NCBI GenBank assembly: GCA_003427395.1
Contig: BFEA01000147.1
Coordinates: 2,107,796-2,171,795 of the forward strand
Direction of reading: 5' to 3'
DNA: 64,000 nucleotides
Origin: Chara braunii
Taxonomy: Eukaryota > Streptophyta > Charophyceae > Charales > Characeae
Shown here: one piece after another, positions 21,079 through 48,022 of the stretch
How the letters are laid out: each line of letters begins with the position of its first letter
Numbering within the stretch: position 1 is the first letter of the stretch
Made by a program: the position numbers and the translations under genes
Notes under the pieces: generated by a model
What the model was told of the DNA's origin: nothing
What the model saw: the letters and a program-made list of their open reading frames with translations, nothing else
Databases searched by the model: none

Positions 21079-22695
21079 CGTTGCATTGTACATCATCTTG
21101 CGTTCAAACACTGCCAAGTTGTGCCAACTATAATACAGCAAGTCCCTGGCTTTTCACACCGGCATGAAGTACATTAGATCCTTTCTTCAAAGCATCTGCA
21201 TACTTTAAACTGACTCATGGAGAAACAGCTTGCAGGCCCAGGCAGGGTGCACATTCAGAAAATGCGTCCACTTATAGGCCAATGATGCCAGGGGTTACGA
21301 AATGAAGGCCGGGCATCCTTACACGCAACATAAGCACATGTTAACCAGGACAAATTTGCAATGTGGAATATGGACTCGAGAATAAGTAAGCGCCTTTCGC
21401 AAGGATCCTTTGGGAAATGCGCATCCAGTGCCATCCACCACACACCCACCCTGTTCACAACTTCACCTTGACAAAATTAAATTCTCAACTTTCAGAACTG
21501 GACACCCTTCCACCCTCAGCAACCCTTCTCTCCATCGGCAACGACTGTGTTACAACTGCTACTACTAATTAGAAAGTTATAGAGATATGTATAAATTTAT
21601 AAAATCTATAAAATCTATAGTTCAACTTGTGTAGGTTGTGTTCTAAATAATAGACCTGTGTAGGTCCCATAGAAATATGTCCTACGAAGAAGTAGGACTT
21701 CCTTATTCCGTCACCGGCCGCCATGTATCAACTTGTGTAGGTTGTGTTCTAAATAATAGACCTGAAAAGAAAAGAAAAGAAAAGAAAAGAAAAGAAAAGA
21801 ATCCCTCCATTCCAAGCATGCCAAGACATAAAATTTTTGGCAAGTCCGGATGCCGTCAGTCTCATCAGAGATGTAGAGGAATATGAAGAGGTTCAGAATA
21901 CCTTTAGGAAAACCTGCCGTTTGTGGTCGATAGTAGAAGCCTCCATCCACGTAATCATTGAGCAATCGTCAACAAAAACAATAGTCAGTGGGCACATTGT
22001 GATCCCTGTCGTGTTTCGCCATCTTGCACTGTGGCTACCTGCTGTACTCATTCTATAGATATATATTATATATTATATAGCGTCCTGTCAGAACAAGAGA
22101 CGATTGCTATGGATCGCATGCTATTTTAATTTTTAAGGCATATAGAGACTGCTGCGGGGGACATCAGCGGCCGACCGGGGCTGGAGTTGAGAGGACTGGG
22201 ATGTGCTGCTGGGGGCATCTCAAGTAATATTTGCTAATGTCAATATTTTCTGCTGAATGTGATAATTTACAGATGCTTAGCAAAGCAGCAGCAGCTCGCT
22301 CGCTTTAGGGCTACAAATCTGTAACCGTGATCGAGCGATCATTCGTATTGAGATCTTATCAAGATTTGGAGATAACATCGTGATGGAAGGACAAGCCATG
22401 TGAACATAATAGTGGCTAATAATTGGATAAACCGGAGCGAAAAGAAAGAAAAAAAAAAGATCAGAAAAATGGCTGGGTGGTTAAACTTAGCACACATTTT
22501 CTTTTCCTCCCACTTAATGTGGGCGGCAGAAGGCATTCACTGTGGGTGTGGGTGGGTGGGTGGGTGGGTTGGTGGGTGTGGCGTATGTTTGTTGCGTGCT
22601 GTTCCTCAGACGACTTCTTTTTTGTTTTTCTTGTTTTTTTTTTGTTCTTTTCTTTTCCTTCCCAGTGCGGACGTGCGCGTTTTCAGACGATCCCT
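21078..22695. other. Intergenic / 3' side of the Ca2+ pump gene
   Basis: No gene recognised. TCAACTTGTGTAGGTTGTG plus TTCTAAATAATAGACCTG occurs twice (about 21621 and 21728), the second followed by (AAAAG)n. G-rich GGGTG repeats at 22550-22580. The 3' UTR of the pump (minus strand) must lie just below 22696; its end was not located. Confidence 0.4.
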
Positions 22696-39477
<16,782 letters not shown>

Positions 39478-39630
39478 CTTCCAAAGCACACAGGAAGAAA
39501 CCGAGTTAGACGACGGCAGCTCAACAGTACAATGGCTTTTCCAGCTTGAATATATATATATCGTCACAAACAGAACTGCCCGGTAAACCGTAGGCAGAGA
39601 GAGAGAAGAGGACAACAAACGAGGGGCGGT

Positions 39631-39665
39631 GACAAACTGTTTCGTCGGAGTTTCACCGACTCATC
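39631..39665 (-). ncRNA. Hammerhead ribozyme copy A, truncated
   Basis: The minus strand keeps part of CTGATGA, all of stem II and GAAAC with the stem III 3' strand. Stem I and the cleavage site are replaced by (TA)n, so it cannot self-cleave as seen. Confidence 0.7.
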
Positions 39666-39748
39666 TAATATATATATATATCGTCAAATAGAACTGCCCG
39701 GTAAACCGTAGGCAGAGAGGGAGAAGAGGACAACAAACGAGGGGCTGT

Positions 39749-39809
39749 GACAAACTGTTTCGTCGGAGTTTCACCGACTCATCAGGAGGCTGAACCCTCA
39801 ACAGTCTGT
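39749..39809 (-). ncRNA. Hammerhead ribozyme copy B, complete, type III
   Basis: Minus strand, 5' to 3': stem III strand ACAGACTG, cleavage triplet GTT, stem I hairpin GAGG/CCTC, core CTGATGA, stem II hairpin GTCGG/CCGAC with a 7-nt loop, core GAAA, stem III strand CAGTTTGT. All invariant core bases are present. Stem III has one more Watson-Crick pair than copy C (A opposite T at the outer position, where copy C has G opposite T). Self-cleavage after the GTT is expected from the family; not shown here. Confidence 0.85.
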
Positions 39810-40174
39810 AGAATCCCCTCACTGATTACACTGTAAGTGATAATCCACCTTAACCAAAATCAAAGTAGACTATCACTCACCCACACCAGATGGAAAACTC
39901 TACAGACTGTCGGTTCACACCCCATCACAAGCCAGCAAAACATCCACGAAACAAAGAAAGGTCTGTCACAGCCAAAAAATACACTCCAGACACGCCGCTG
40001 GCACTAGAGGCACAGCATGGCCGCCTAGTAACGGCCCCGACCACTGCCGCTCGACCTGACCGGAAAAAACCGTAGCAGGAAGCTAGCGAAGTCGTAGTAC
40101 ATATCGTCACAAACAGAACTGCCCGGTAAAACCGTAGGCAGAGAGAGAGAAGAGGACAACAAACGAGGGGCTTT

Positions 40175-40235
40175 GACAAACTGTTTCGTCGGAGTTTCAC
40201 CGACTCATCAGGAGGCTGAACCCTCAACAGTCTGC
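40175..40235 (-). ncRNA. Hammerhead ribozyme copy C, complete, type III
   Basis: Same architecture as copy B: GCAGACTG-GTT site, stem I GAGG/CCTC with loop GTTCAG, CTGATGA, stem II GTCGG/CCGAC with loop TGAAACT, GAAA, CAGTTTGT. Stem III of about nine pairs including A15.1-U16.1 and two G-U pairs. Confidence 0.88.
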
Positions 40236-40345
40236 AGAATCCCCTCACTGATTACACTGTAAATGATAATCTACCTTAACCAAAATCAAAGTATATATAT
40301 ATATCGTCACAAACAGAACTGCCCGGTAAAACCGTAGGCAGAGAG

Positions 40346-40383
40346 CTGTCTCTTATACACATCTAGATGTGTATAAGAGACAG
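40346..40383. other. Nextera mate-pair junction adapter left in the assembly
   Basis: CTGTCTCTTATACACATCT followed directly by its reverse complement AGATGTGTATAAGAGACAG. This is the two-sided Tn5 mosaic-end junction adapter used in mate-pair libraries, not biological sequence. It replaces about 45 bp of the hammerhead repeat. Confidence 0.98.
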
Positions 40384-40436
40384 GAGTTTCACCGACTCAT
40401 CAGGAGGCTGAACCCTCAACAGTCTGCAGAATCCCC
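40384..40436 (-). ncRNA. Hammerhead ribozyme copy D, broken by the adapter
   Basis: Starts in stem II directly after the adapter and keeps CTGATGA, stem I and the cleavage side. The GAAA side is missing where the adapter sits. The surrounding 195 bp (about 40297-40490) nearly duplicates both neighbours, so this copy may be an assembly product. Confidence 0.7.
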
Positions 40437-40566
40437 TCACTGATTACACTGTAAATGATAATCTACCTTAACCAAAATCAAAGTATATATATATATCGTC
40501 ACAAACAGAACTGCCCGGTAAAACCGTAGGCAGAGAGAGAGAAGAGGACAACAAACGAGGGGCTTT

Positions 40567-40626
40567 GACAAACTGTTTCGTCGGAGTTTCACCGACTCAT
40601 CAGGAGGCTGAACCCTCAACAGTCTG
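40567..40626 (-). ncRNA. Hammerhead ribozyme copy E, complete except one N at the edge
   Basis: Identical core to copy C. The N at 40627 lies in the outer stem III region. Followed (plus strand) by the same CCCCTCACTGATTACACTGT sequence. Confidence 0.82.
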
Positions 40627-40794
40627 NAGAATCCCCTCACTGATTACACTGTAAGTGATAATCCACCTTAAGATGGAAAACTCTACAGACTGTCGGTTCA
40701 CACCACATCACAAGCCAGCAAAACATCCACGAAACAAAGAAAGGTCTGTCACAGCCAAAAAATACACTCCAGACTATATATATATATATATATC

Positions 40795-40880
40795 GACACC
40801 TGTATTTTGACAGTGCATCTGGACACCTGTATTTTGACAGTGCATCTGGACACCTGTATTATGACAGCCTGCATGCCTAT
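40795..40880. repeat. 28-bp tandem repeat
   Basis: GACACCTGTATTTTGACAGT with GCATCTG, about 2.6 units, directly after (TA)n. Confidence 0.8.
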
Positions 40881-42139
40881 CCGGATAATCTATGGATCCT
40901 AACTATCTGTGATTTACTTTGTCAAATTGTCCTTCGTTTTTTCTTTTCCGTCCTCCTTTTGTCCTTGTAATAGGGTCTTCTGATTTATCAAGTTTTATGT
41001 TTTTCACTTGCGGCAGAAAAGGGAGGAATCAACCAATATTTCATTTGTTAGTATTCCATTTTAGAAAATCCGACCACCCAACTGCTGCTCAATGAAGGCA
41101 GCAATATTTCAATACCTGTAAACATCGCTTGTACCGTCGTTCAGAACCCCGACAAAGGGAGAGAAATCTTGGGCTATATACAAATAGGTAGGTGTATAGT
41201 AACTCCAGAGTCTATACCATTTTGAAAAGCCAGCAGAGTGCACAAAGCGTCCACACACTCAATGCCAAAAACAAGCTGCAGACAGAGTACTGCAACATTT
41301 ACCACCTCTTTTCTTTTATTGTTTTTTTAATCACCACTCTCGGAGACTCCTTGCACGTGAGAGGCACAGTGGAGGTGGAGTTCAAAGAAGAATGAGAAAT
41401 TAAATGGTTTCAATCGGCCCTTGTTTTTTCTTTTTGTTTTCATTTTTATTTTTATTTTTGCATGTTATCACTGTGCCCGTTTTTTGCTTTTATTCTTTGT
41501 TCCGCAAAGTGCGCTCTTTTAGTTTGTAGTGATATATATAGGTTGTCCTATTCATTAAATGGGATTCACAGAGCTTGCCAGCTCCTTTCCTTTCCTCTTT
41601 CCAAAGAAAATAAGAGAGCGACTACCTGACTTTCAGGATATCCTTTGAAATAGGAGTCATACAGAGAACAAGAATGAGGTGGGCCCTCCTTCTTAAGGAT
41701 GGCATGCACAAATCGAATGAAAAAAAAAAAAGCTCCATCCTTTTTGTTTTCTGTGAAAAGGCATACAACCTTTAACCAATGTTCATGTTGTTATCGAATG
41801 TTTGATAGGGTCTGAAGACTCTTGGACTCGATCTCGTGACTTCACAAATCAACGCCTACGGGAAGGTGACAGGTTCTTCAACAACCGGGCCTTCATCATC
41901 CGTCCCCATCATGGCAACAGAGCGGATGGAAAGCAAGCACCCCGAAAAACACAGCCTTTTTTTTTTTTTTTTTGGAAAGCTAAGTTTTATTCTTCTCTCA
42001 ATTTCATCCATCACTACCTAGTCCCTACCTATCACTAGTACTCATCCCATACAAGGGACCCCTGCAAGCATAGCTACTGTCACAATCAAGGGGACGGTAG
42101 CAGTGTGAGCACTCCCCTGACTTGCTGAGAGCCACTCAC
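40881..42139. other. Upstream region or first intron of the Ca2+ pump
   Basis: AT-rich. Contains a strongly diverged U6 copy (41628-41720) and a T run (41957-41973). If the exon at 42140-42268 belongs to the pump, this is part of its first intron. Confidence 0.4.
41628..41720 (+). pseudogene. U6 snRNA retropseudogene 4 (strongly diverged)
   Basis: CATACAGAGAACAAGAATGA, GTGGGCCCTCC, AGGATGGCATGCACAAATCG and a 12-nt A tail follow the order of U6 with many changes. Call rests on order and tail. Confidence 0.5.
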
Positions 42140-42268
42140 CATTTGCTGCAATGCCTCAGGGACAGCACCGACATTTCGCCGCCTCAGCCCTTCGTCCACT
42201 GTCTGTTGCACGACATTTCCTTGAAGCGAGCCACCGCTTCCACCACCTTTGTCCTCCCCTGTCGCCAT
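42140..42268 (-). CDS. Candidate first coding exon (possibly of the Ca2+ pump)
   Basis: ATG at 42268, 43 codons beginning MATGEDKGGGSGGSLQGNVV and ending EALQQM at a good donor (GTGAGTGGC). It ends in phase 0. The first certain pump exon can start in phase 0 after the acceptor-like TTTGGAAG, so the two can join without a frame break. The composition (Gly-rich, then amphipathic) is plausible for a cytosolic N-terminus. No homology supports it; it could belong to another gene. Confidence 0.35.
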
Positions 42269-42539
42269 GACCTCCCACCTTTTATTTCGCGGATCCACTA
42301 CCCTGCACCCACAGACACCGCCTCCCTGTCCACACACACACAGGAAAACCGACGGTTTCGATTTGCTCACTCAATATCCATCCCATGCTTTACAGCCACA
42401 TCTTCAATACATCGAACTCAAGTCCTCTTACAAAACTTCAACCTCAGAGGTAACACCACAACGCAGCCTTGTGGACGAACGGCTCATGCGTGTAACTGCT
42501 GACGATAAACAGAACATGCGGTCAAAGCTCAAACACTAA

Positions 42540-42660
42540 CGAACAACAGCTGACAAACTGATCACGAGTTCGAATCTTGATGGATACAACGAGGTTAGGG
42601 GCTCCGACCCTTAATGGGGAAAAATAAAAAAAAAACAAAAATAAAAATAAAGTGAAAATT
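42540..42660 (+). mobile_element. Possible SINE 3' part with A-rich tail
   Basis: ATCACGAGTTCGAATCTTGA is a tRNA B-box/T-arm, followed by about 60 bp and an A-rich tail (42618-42660). The A-box half is not clear. Confidence 0.4.
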
Positions 42661-43872
42661 GAAAAAAGGAGCCAGAAAAGTCAATCCTTTATGATAACAG
42701 AGCAATCAATGCTGACCAGGGACCTTTCAAGCAGACGCCTTTTTGAAACTAAAAGTTGGCCGATGGAAGCAGGCGCGTGTCCGTTACCTGATATAACTTT
42801 ATGACTTGCCGGTGGGATAAGGACAGGACTGATGCTCCCCAGAATGGAGAAGGAGCCAGGACCATAAGTTTCTGTCATTTTTTTTAACAAAATTTGAAAA
42901 AAAAAAAAAAAAAAAAACGGAGCCAGCAGGAACAGAAGGATCAAGAAATAGCAGTTGAAGCAGGTATGCTACAGTAAAAGTCCAAAACACAGACACTTAC
43001 CTACTTTCCCAGGTAAACTTGAGAAAAAAAAAAAAAAAAAAAAAAAAGTCACTAAGCCGAAGCATGAGCAGTTTCTGTCAGGCGTGAGCGACTGTCGGTA
43101 AGCAAGAGTACTCGAGAGTAGATGGTACTTTTAGGCAGTGGGTGGTCAAGCTATTAAGCCGAGTGTTGCCTAAGCAGCACGGATAGTAGGATGGTAGGGC
43201 GATGAATGTGGTCTTGCCTTGCATCGTTGTTCATTGCCACAAGCACTGAGAAGTACACCTGCTGGCACAACGACTCTGTGTTTGTGCATCAACGAAGTAC
43301 AAGTGTTGGCGCAACGACTCTGTGTTTCTGCATCAGCCCTTCAGTCCTTCACCGAATAGCTCTCTTGTGTGTTTTAAGTCTAGACTCCTCTAGAGGGTCC
43401 GGAGCTTACAGTCATGGACATCAATCACCCTGGCTGAGTCGTTATCATCACTCGGCCCCTGAGAAGAGGGGGACCTGAGGGAGGGGGGAGGGGAGAAAGT
43501 AGAGGATGTGTTCTGCAAAGCGATATTTTCTAAAAGGGGGAGGGAGGGGGGTCAACCATTTCCTGCTAATTAGCCTGGCCTCTTGGATTTCAAGAGGATG
43601 AGGAGGGTTGGTAATGAGGAGGTACTAGGGCTTTCAAAGGTACCTACCTACCACAGGAGGGTAAGCAGCCCGGGACTGCACCCCTTGGTGACGAGTCGTA
43701 TGTCTGGGCTGAGGGGGTGGACAGATTGGTTGGGTGGGGCGAACAGAGGGGTGTTGAGGTTTTCCCCAGTTTATTACATTCGCAAATAAAATGCTTGGTG
43801 AGTTTATCAAGAGGAAGTGAGGGGTAAAAACTTTAAAAGTGAACAGGGTGGTAGATGGGCCTTGGAATGCGT
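42661..43872. other. Intergenic
   Basis: A runs at 42897-42917 and about 43024-43047. A 50-bp direct repeat at 43257-43345 (GGCACAACGACTCTGTGTTT and a near copy). No gene recognised. Confidence 0.4.
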
Positions 43873-43920
43873 TAAACCACCAGTACACCAAAAAAAAAAA
43901 ACACCACCAGTACACCCGCG
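43873..43920. mobile_element. M1 terminus, duplicated fragment
   Basis: TTAAACCACCAGTACACC, a 12-nt A run, then CACCACCAGTACACCC: two partial M1 ends head to tail. Confidence 0.4.
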
Positions 43921-43983
43921 CCTTGAGGCGTCAACAACCTGTGTGGTTGAGTGTGTGCGTGACTGGGTACAGCGTTTGCATTG

Positions 43984-44575
43984 ACTACCTGTGTGGCCAG
44001 GTCTGAGTCTGACTGGGTACCCTGGGCCCAGCAGAGAAATTTTCCATGCTGGGGTGGGGTGAAGTGCTCATCTTGGGGGCTTCGCTTTCACACCATTCAG
44101 CTCTTAGCCCTTCGGTTGAGCGTCCAACCCCGCCAAGTGGTAGGTCGCGTGTCCGGTTCCCCGCACCCCTTGTGGATGCAATTCTTGCTGGCGTAGCAAC
44201 CTGCAAAGCGATTGTTACATTGTTTGGTGGCAGCCTCGACGCCCTGTGTGGTCAGGTTTGAGTGCGACTGGGTCCACCAGGGCGCAGAGAAATCCGTTCT
44301 GGGGCGGGGTGAAGTGCTCATCTTGAAGCTTCATGTTCACCCCAGTCAGCTTAGCGGTTTGATTGCGCGTCACACTCCTCTAAGTGGGAGGCCATGTGTC
44401 GACCTGTGTGGTCGGGTGCAAGTTTGACTGGGTACACCGTGCCGTGGAGATCTTGGGGCTTCACTTTCACCTCAGTTCGCTTCGTGGCTCAATTGAGCGT
44501 CCAGCTCCTAAGTTGGAGGTGGCGTGTTCGATGCTTCCCATCAGCTCCTCGATGCAATTCTTCTTCTTCCTTCTT
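43984..44575 (+). repeat. Three tandem tRNA-derived units
   Basis: Each unit has CTGTGTGGTCAGGTTTGAGT, GACTGGGTACACC, GGGGTGAAGTGCTCATCTTG and a tRNA-like end. The third unit ends TGGCTCAATTGAGCGTCCAG, CTCCTAAGTTGGAGG, GTGTTCGATGCTTCCC, with A-box, a CTCCTAA anticodon-like loop (as in tRNA-Arg CCU) and B-box. Units at about 43984-44190, 44244-44400 and 44402-44575. Probably SINEs in tandem. Confidence 0.6.
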
Positions 44576-44852
44576 TTGCTAAAGACCTCCCCCCAACTTC
44601 ATTACCGGCCCAGTGCTCAAGGCAACAAGGGTGGTCCTTGCACCGGCCAGAGTACAACCTGGCCGGCGGAGGGACATCTTTATTGATATGTTTTCTAAGG
44701 CAAAAGCACAAAGGTAAACCGTCTACCATTCAGCCACATGCACTGCGTATGTGGAACACAGAGAGTCACCACGAGTCTGAAAAAAAGAAGGAGAAAAAAC
44801 GGAACATGTAACGTTACCATGGTAACACGGCAAGCAAATGTGAAGAGAAATC
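44576..44852. other. Intergenic
   Basis: No gene or repeat recognised. Confidence 0.3.
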
Positions 44853-44870
44853 TTTTTTTTTTTTTTTTTT

Positions 44871-44934
44871 CTTGCGCAGGGGCCATGCTAATCTTCTCTG
44901 TGTCGTTCCAATTTTAACGGATGTCCCAAAGGAC
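44871..44934 (-). pseudogene. U6 snRNA retropseudogene 5, 3'-truncated with poly(A)
   Basis: On the minus strand GTCCTTTGGGACATCCGTTA, AAATTGGAACGACACAGAGA, AGATTAGCATGGCCCCTGCG and CAAG, then directly an 18-nt A run (44853-44870 as T). The last 35 nt of U6 are missing and poly(A) is joined in their place. Confidence 0.85.
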
Positions 44935-46014
44935 ATGTGAAGCACAATCTTGAAATAAAGCTTTCATGAAAATAAAACAATAATAGCCCGAAAGATAACC
45001 GTAGTGAAGCTATGGTTTCCGCATTCTCCCTCACCACCCACTCTACGTGAAGTCCCCAAGAGTGAAGGAGGCCACTGGCAGATCCCAACCTTAGTTTCAG
45101 CCGCCCCCAGACGGGACCTCATCAGGGGGCCTCATCAGGGGGATTCCGAGATGTCCATAGGGTCCTAATAGTATCATCCCTGTACTCTGTTGTCTACTCT
45201 TCGGCCCGCATCCGGTTCCAGGTTCCATTGTTCCATAGTGGTCTGTACCCGACATTGACGCGTCAAAGTCCGGTCCTAGTTCCCATAGTTCTAGGTCCTT
45301 CTGACTCAGACGGGATGTCCCGTGGATCACTCGAGTAACTCCACCCCTTTTTGTGAAAACATCGTGCCAGAACACAGGCACTTCCTGTCCCTACGAAATT
45401 GTCCGCTTCGGGTCTCTGGCTTTGTATGGGTCCGTGAAACCGGGTCTGTTCAGTCGACAGTAACCCCGCCAATTCCTAAGAAATTCCCCACCCCTGCTCC
45501 CCAATACCATGCTTATTACCCAATGTACCGGCCTGGGAAACCAGGTCTGTACTGTCGGCAATATCCCAGCCAATGCCGCAAAACCCTCCCCGTTGTCTTT
45601 GATATCCAGGCCAGTTTTACTCCATACCCCTCCCCCCGTTTCCTTCCGTTTTTATTCCAACCCATTGGTCTCAATGCACCATTCCAGGAAGAGAGGGAGT
45701 ATTCTAGTCTAAAGTCTAAAAAGTCTAAAGTCTAGTCGCACGAGAATAGACTTTACACCTCCTCATTTTCCTCTACTACGAAAATTGGCAGAACAGTCAG
45801 TGATCACGAGTGCGATTCACCATAGACGATACATGACGTCGTCGGACGACCTTGTCCGGCTCGGTCTGCTTACCCTGAAAAGGCAACTGCATGTACAAAG
45901 GTACCCAGCCCATCTGTTCAACGGGTCTGTCCATGGAGGTTCGCAAGGATGCACACCCCCTCATGGGAGATTACAAACCCTGTTCTGGTCCACAAATACA
46001 GGGTCTCGCCACAG
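44935..46014. other. Intergenic
   Basis: Overlapping short frames without domains. Repeated phrases (AGTCTAAAGTCTAAAAAGTC at about 45710; CAATGCCGCAAAACCC and CCAATTCCTAAG contexts) suggest decayed repeats. No gene. Confidence 0.3.
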
Positions 46015-46154
46015 GGCACACGAAACGAAAACGAAACGAGTGCATCTTCCCACCAAAGGTGGCAAAATGCACTCGCTACTATTTATAGCAAACCGATGAA
46101 CCTGGCCATTTTCTGGGGGACGATACATTCGTTTCGTTTTTCGTTTCGTGTGCC
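46015..46154. mobile_element. MITE family M4
   Basis: 140 bp with ends GGCACACGAAACGAAAACGA / TCGTTTTTCGTTTCGTGTGCC (one base trimmed), then AACGAGTG / CATTCGTT. Inverted ends of about 28 bp; single copy in this window. Confidence 0.75.
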
Positions 46155-46253
46155 GTGCGGCAACGCCCACAGTCCCGCCCACAGTCATGACGCCGTGGGG
46201 GCATTGTGTTCGGGGGAAGAAACTAGTCTAACCGCCTAGTGCACACTTCAGAT

Positions 46254-46258
<5 letters not shown>

Positions 46259-46288
<30 letters not shown>

Positions 46289-46293
46289 TTTTT
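46259..46293. repeat. (TTTA)n microsatellite
   Basis: ATTT repeat of about nine units. Confidence 0.85.
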
Positions 46294-46530
46294 TACGGTG
46301 TAGCTCGACCACACTCTGACCGTGTAAGCCTTTTCCACAACTAGATTTTCTGAGCCCTTTGCTTTTTCTTCCCTCCATTTCTTTAAACGCAAAGCTTCAT
46401 TCTATCCGACCGTTGTTTCTTCTGGCCTTGCTGCCCCGTTCTTTTTTTTTTCTTTTTTTTTTCTCAAATCTTTTAACAAAGAAAAAGGGCGCCGGCCTTG
46501 TGGTATCATTTTTTTTTTCCTCTAAAAACT

Positions 46531-46636
46531 TGGACTATTTCTCGATTTATGCAATTTATGCATGTCATCCTTGCACAGGGGCCATGCTAATCTTCTCTGT
46601 ATCGTTCCAATCCTTTTAACGGATGTCCCGAAGGAC
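46531..46636 (-). pseudogene. U6 snRNA retropseudogene 6 (near full length, small duplication)
   Basis: Minus strand: GTCCTTCGGGACATCCGTTA, AAAGGATTGGAACGATACAG, AGAAGATTAGCATGGCCCCT, GTGCAAGGATGACATGCATA, then ATTTATGC is duplicated by 10 nt, then CGAGAAATAGTCCA. An A-rich stretch follows. It shares AAAGGATTGG with copy 2, where standard U6 has AAAATTGG, so the two descend from one source copy. Confidence 0.8.
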
Positions 46637-46735
46637 GAACTGGTTTTCATTGACGAGGCTACGGACGAAATAACTTTTGGAGGTCTTTTGAGAGAGGATG
46701 CTCAAAGTCTCGACTTTGTTGGACTATGGGCCGCG

Positions 46736-46869
46736 CCTCCACTACATAACACTCTGCATGCATTCGGACGCCTTCTGGACCAGGTGCATTCCGACGAGTC
46801 TCTCCTCCACAACATTACACTCTGCATGCATTCGGACGCCTTTTGGACCAGGTACATTCCAACCAGTCC
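46736..46869 (+). repeat. Two-unit direct repeat, about 67 bp
   Basis: ACACTCTGCATGCATTCGGA with CGCCTT.TGGACCAGGT.CATTCC occurs twice in a row. Confidence 0.75.
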
Positions 46870-47854
46870 AACATTTTGAATGTATCAGGTCCAGAAACCT
46901 TCCAAATGCACGTACTAGAGTGTTAGGCAGTTTTTTTTATGTATTCATAAATTCAGTGTGAGTGGGTTTTACTATTTTTTTGGAGGGAGGGAGGGTTGGG
47001 GGAAGGCATTCATTAGTTTTGAAAAAACATTATAGGACGTTGTTTGATCTAGGACATTTTTTTGACTCTTTTTTTTTTCCGAAAATGATGAAAATCTTCT
47101 TCCCACAAAAAATCAACATTGTTTTACTTTTCCACACGTAGGTGTCTCAACATAGCCCGGCTGCCATAGCCTGGCTATGGCCTTGTGACTCAGGGCGGCT
47201 TCATTTTGTTGTATTAATGATTGAGGACGGTCTAATGAAGCCTGGCTAATGTATTCATTAGGCAGCTTCACTTTTTTTTTTTTTGGGGGGGGGGGGGAGG
47301 CATTCATAAATTCGAGATTGTTTACCCACATGCCCAGCCGTGGTCAAGCACGGTCATGTGTTATGTCAGTTTGTTGACGTCATCTCTTCATCTTCATTCA
47401 CAGACTGAAGTTGAGACTCTGAGACCTGTGGGCTCCAGTGTTGTTGTTGTTGTTGTTGTTGTTTTGTGTGTGTGTGTGATATGTAGAGTCTGTCTTTGGC
47501 GTTGGGCACTGCACCCCTATTGGAATAAAGAGTCCTTCCCTTGAACGACCTCCATAGTAGTGATAGAACAGCAGAGTCAGTGAAATCAAGACCGACAGAT
47601 GCTTGACACATAGCCGTGACATGCACAGCAATCATATCATATGTGAAAACAGCCTCGAAATCCATAGAATACAGAAATGAAGCACATTCCATTGCCTTAG
47701 CTATGGCACCTCCGTCTTCTTCGAAAGCACGGAATGATACCTAAAAGACCGAGCAAATGGCATCCCCGACTAGTTTCAGTTGCCGCCAGATAGGGACCTC
47801 CTCGTTGTAAGCATATAACAACAGAGTGCTCTTGCGATTTATCGTCTTCTCCCA
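46870..47854. other. Intergenic
   Basis: GTT repeat at about 47440-47462 and GT repeat after it. AGGCATTCAT occurs at about 47005 and 47299. No gene. Confidence 0.35.
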
Positions 47855-48022
47855 GGGCCAGGCCCCACCGGCAAAGAGGATTGGATTAAGCGCCTGAATC
47901 TGGATGGTTTTAGGGAAGAGATTCAGAAAAGAAGTTCAATCTCGATTTCCTCCACCTTTCCACAAACACGTCCAGATTCAGGCATTCGATCCAATCCTCT
48001 TTCCCGGCGGAGGACCTCGCCC
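47855..48022. mobile_element. MITE family M5, copy 1
   Basis: Inverted ends: GGCAAAGAGGATTGGATTAA and GCGCCTGAATCTGGATG at the left, GTCCAGATTCAGGCATTCGA and TCCAATCCTCTTTCCCGG at the right, with outer GGGCCAGGCCCC / GGACCTCGCCCC also related. Confidence 0.75.

Larger units (their letters stand above)
39540..40795 (-). mobile_element. Hammerhead-bearing repeat array with (TA)n borders
   Basis: Repeated unit, minus strand: body sequence, hammerhead, CCTCGTTTGTTGTCCTCTTC, a CGGTTTTACCG hairpin and the end CAGTTCTGTTTGTGACGA followed by (TA)n. Unit ends at (TA)n occur near 39553, 39672, 40285 and 40480. A longer body with CTGTCGGTTCACACC and CACAGCCAAAAAATACACTC appears at 39895-40000 and 40675-40775. 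No protein seen. I infer a non-autonomous retroelement (retrozyme-like or Penelope-related). Confidence 0.6.
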
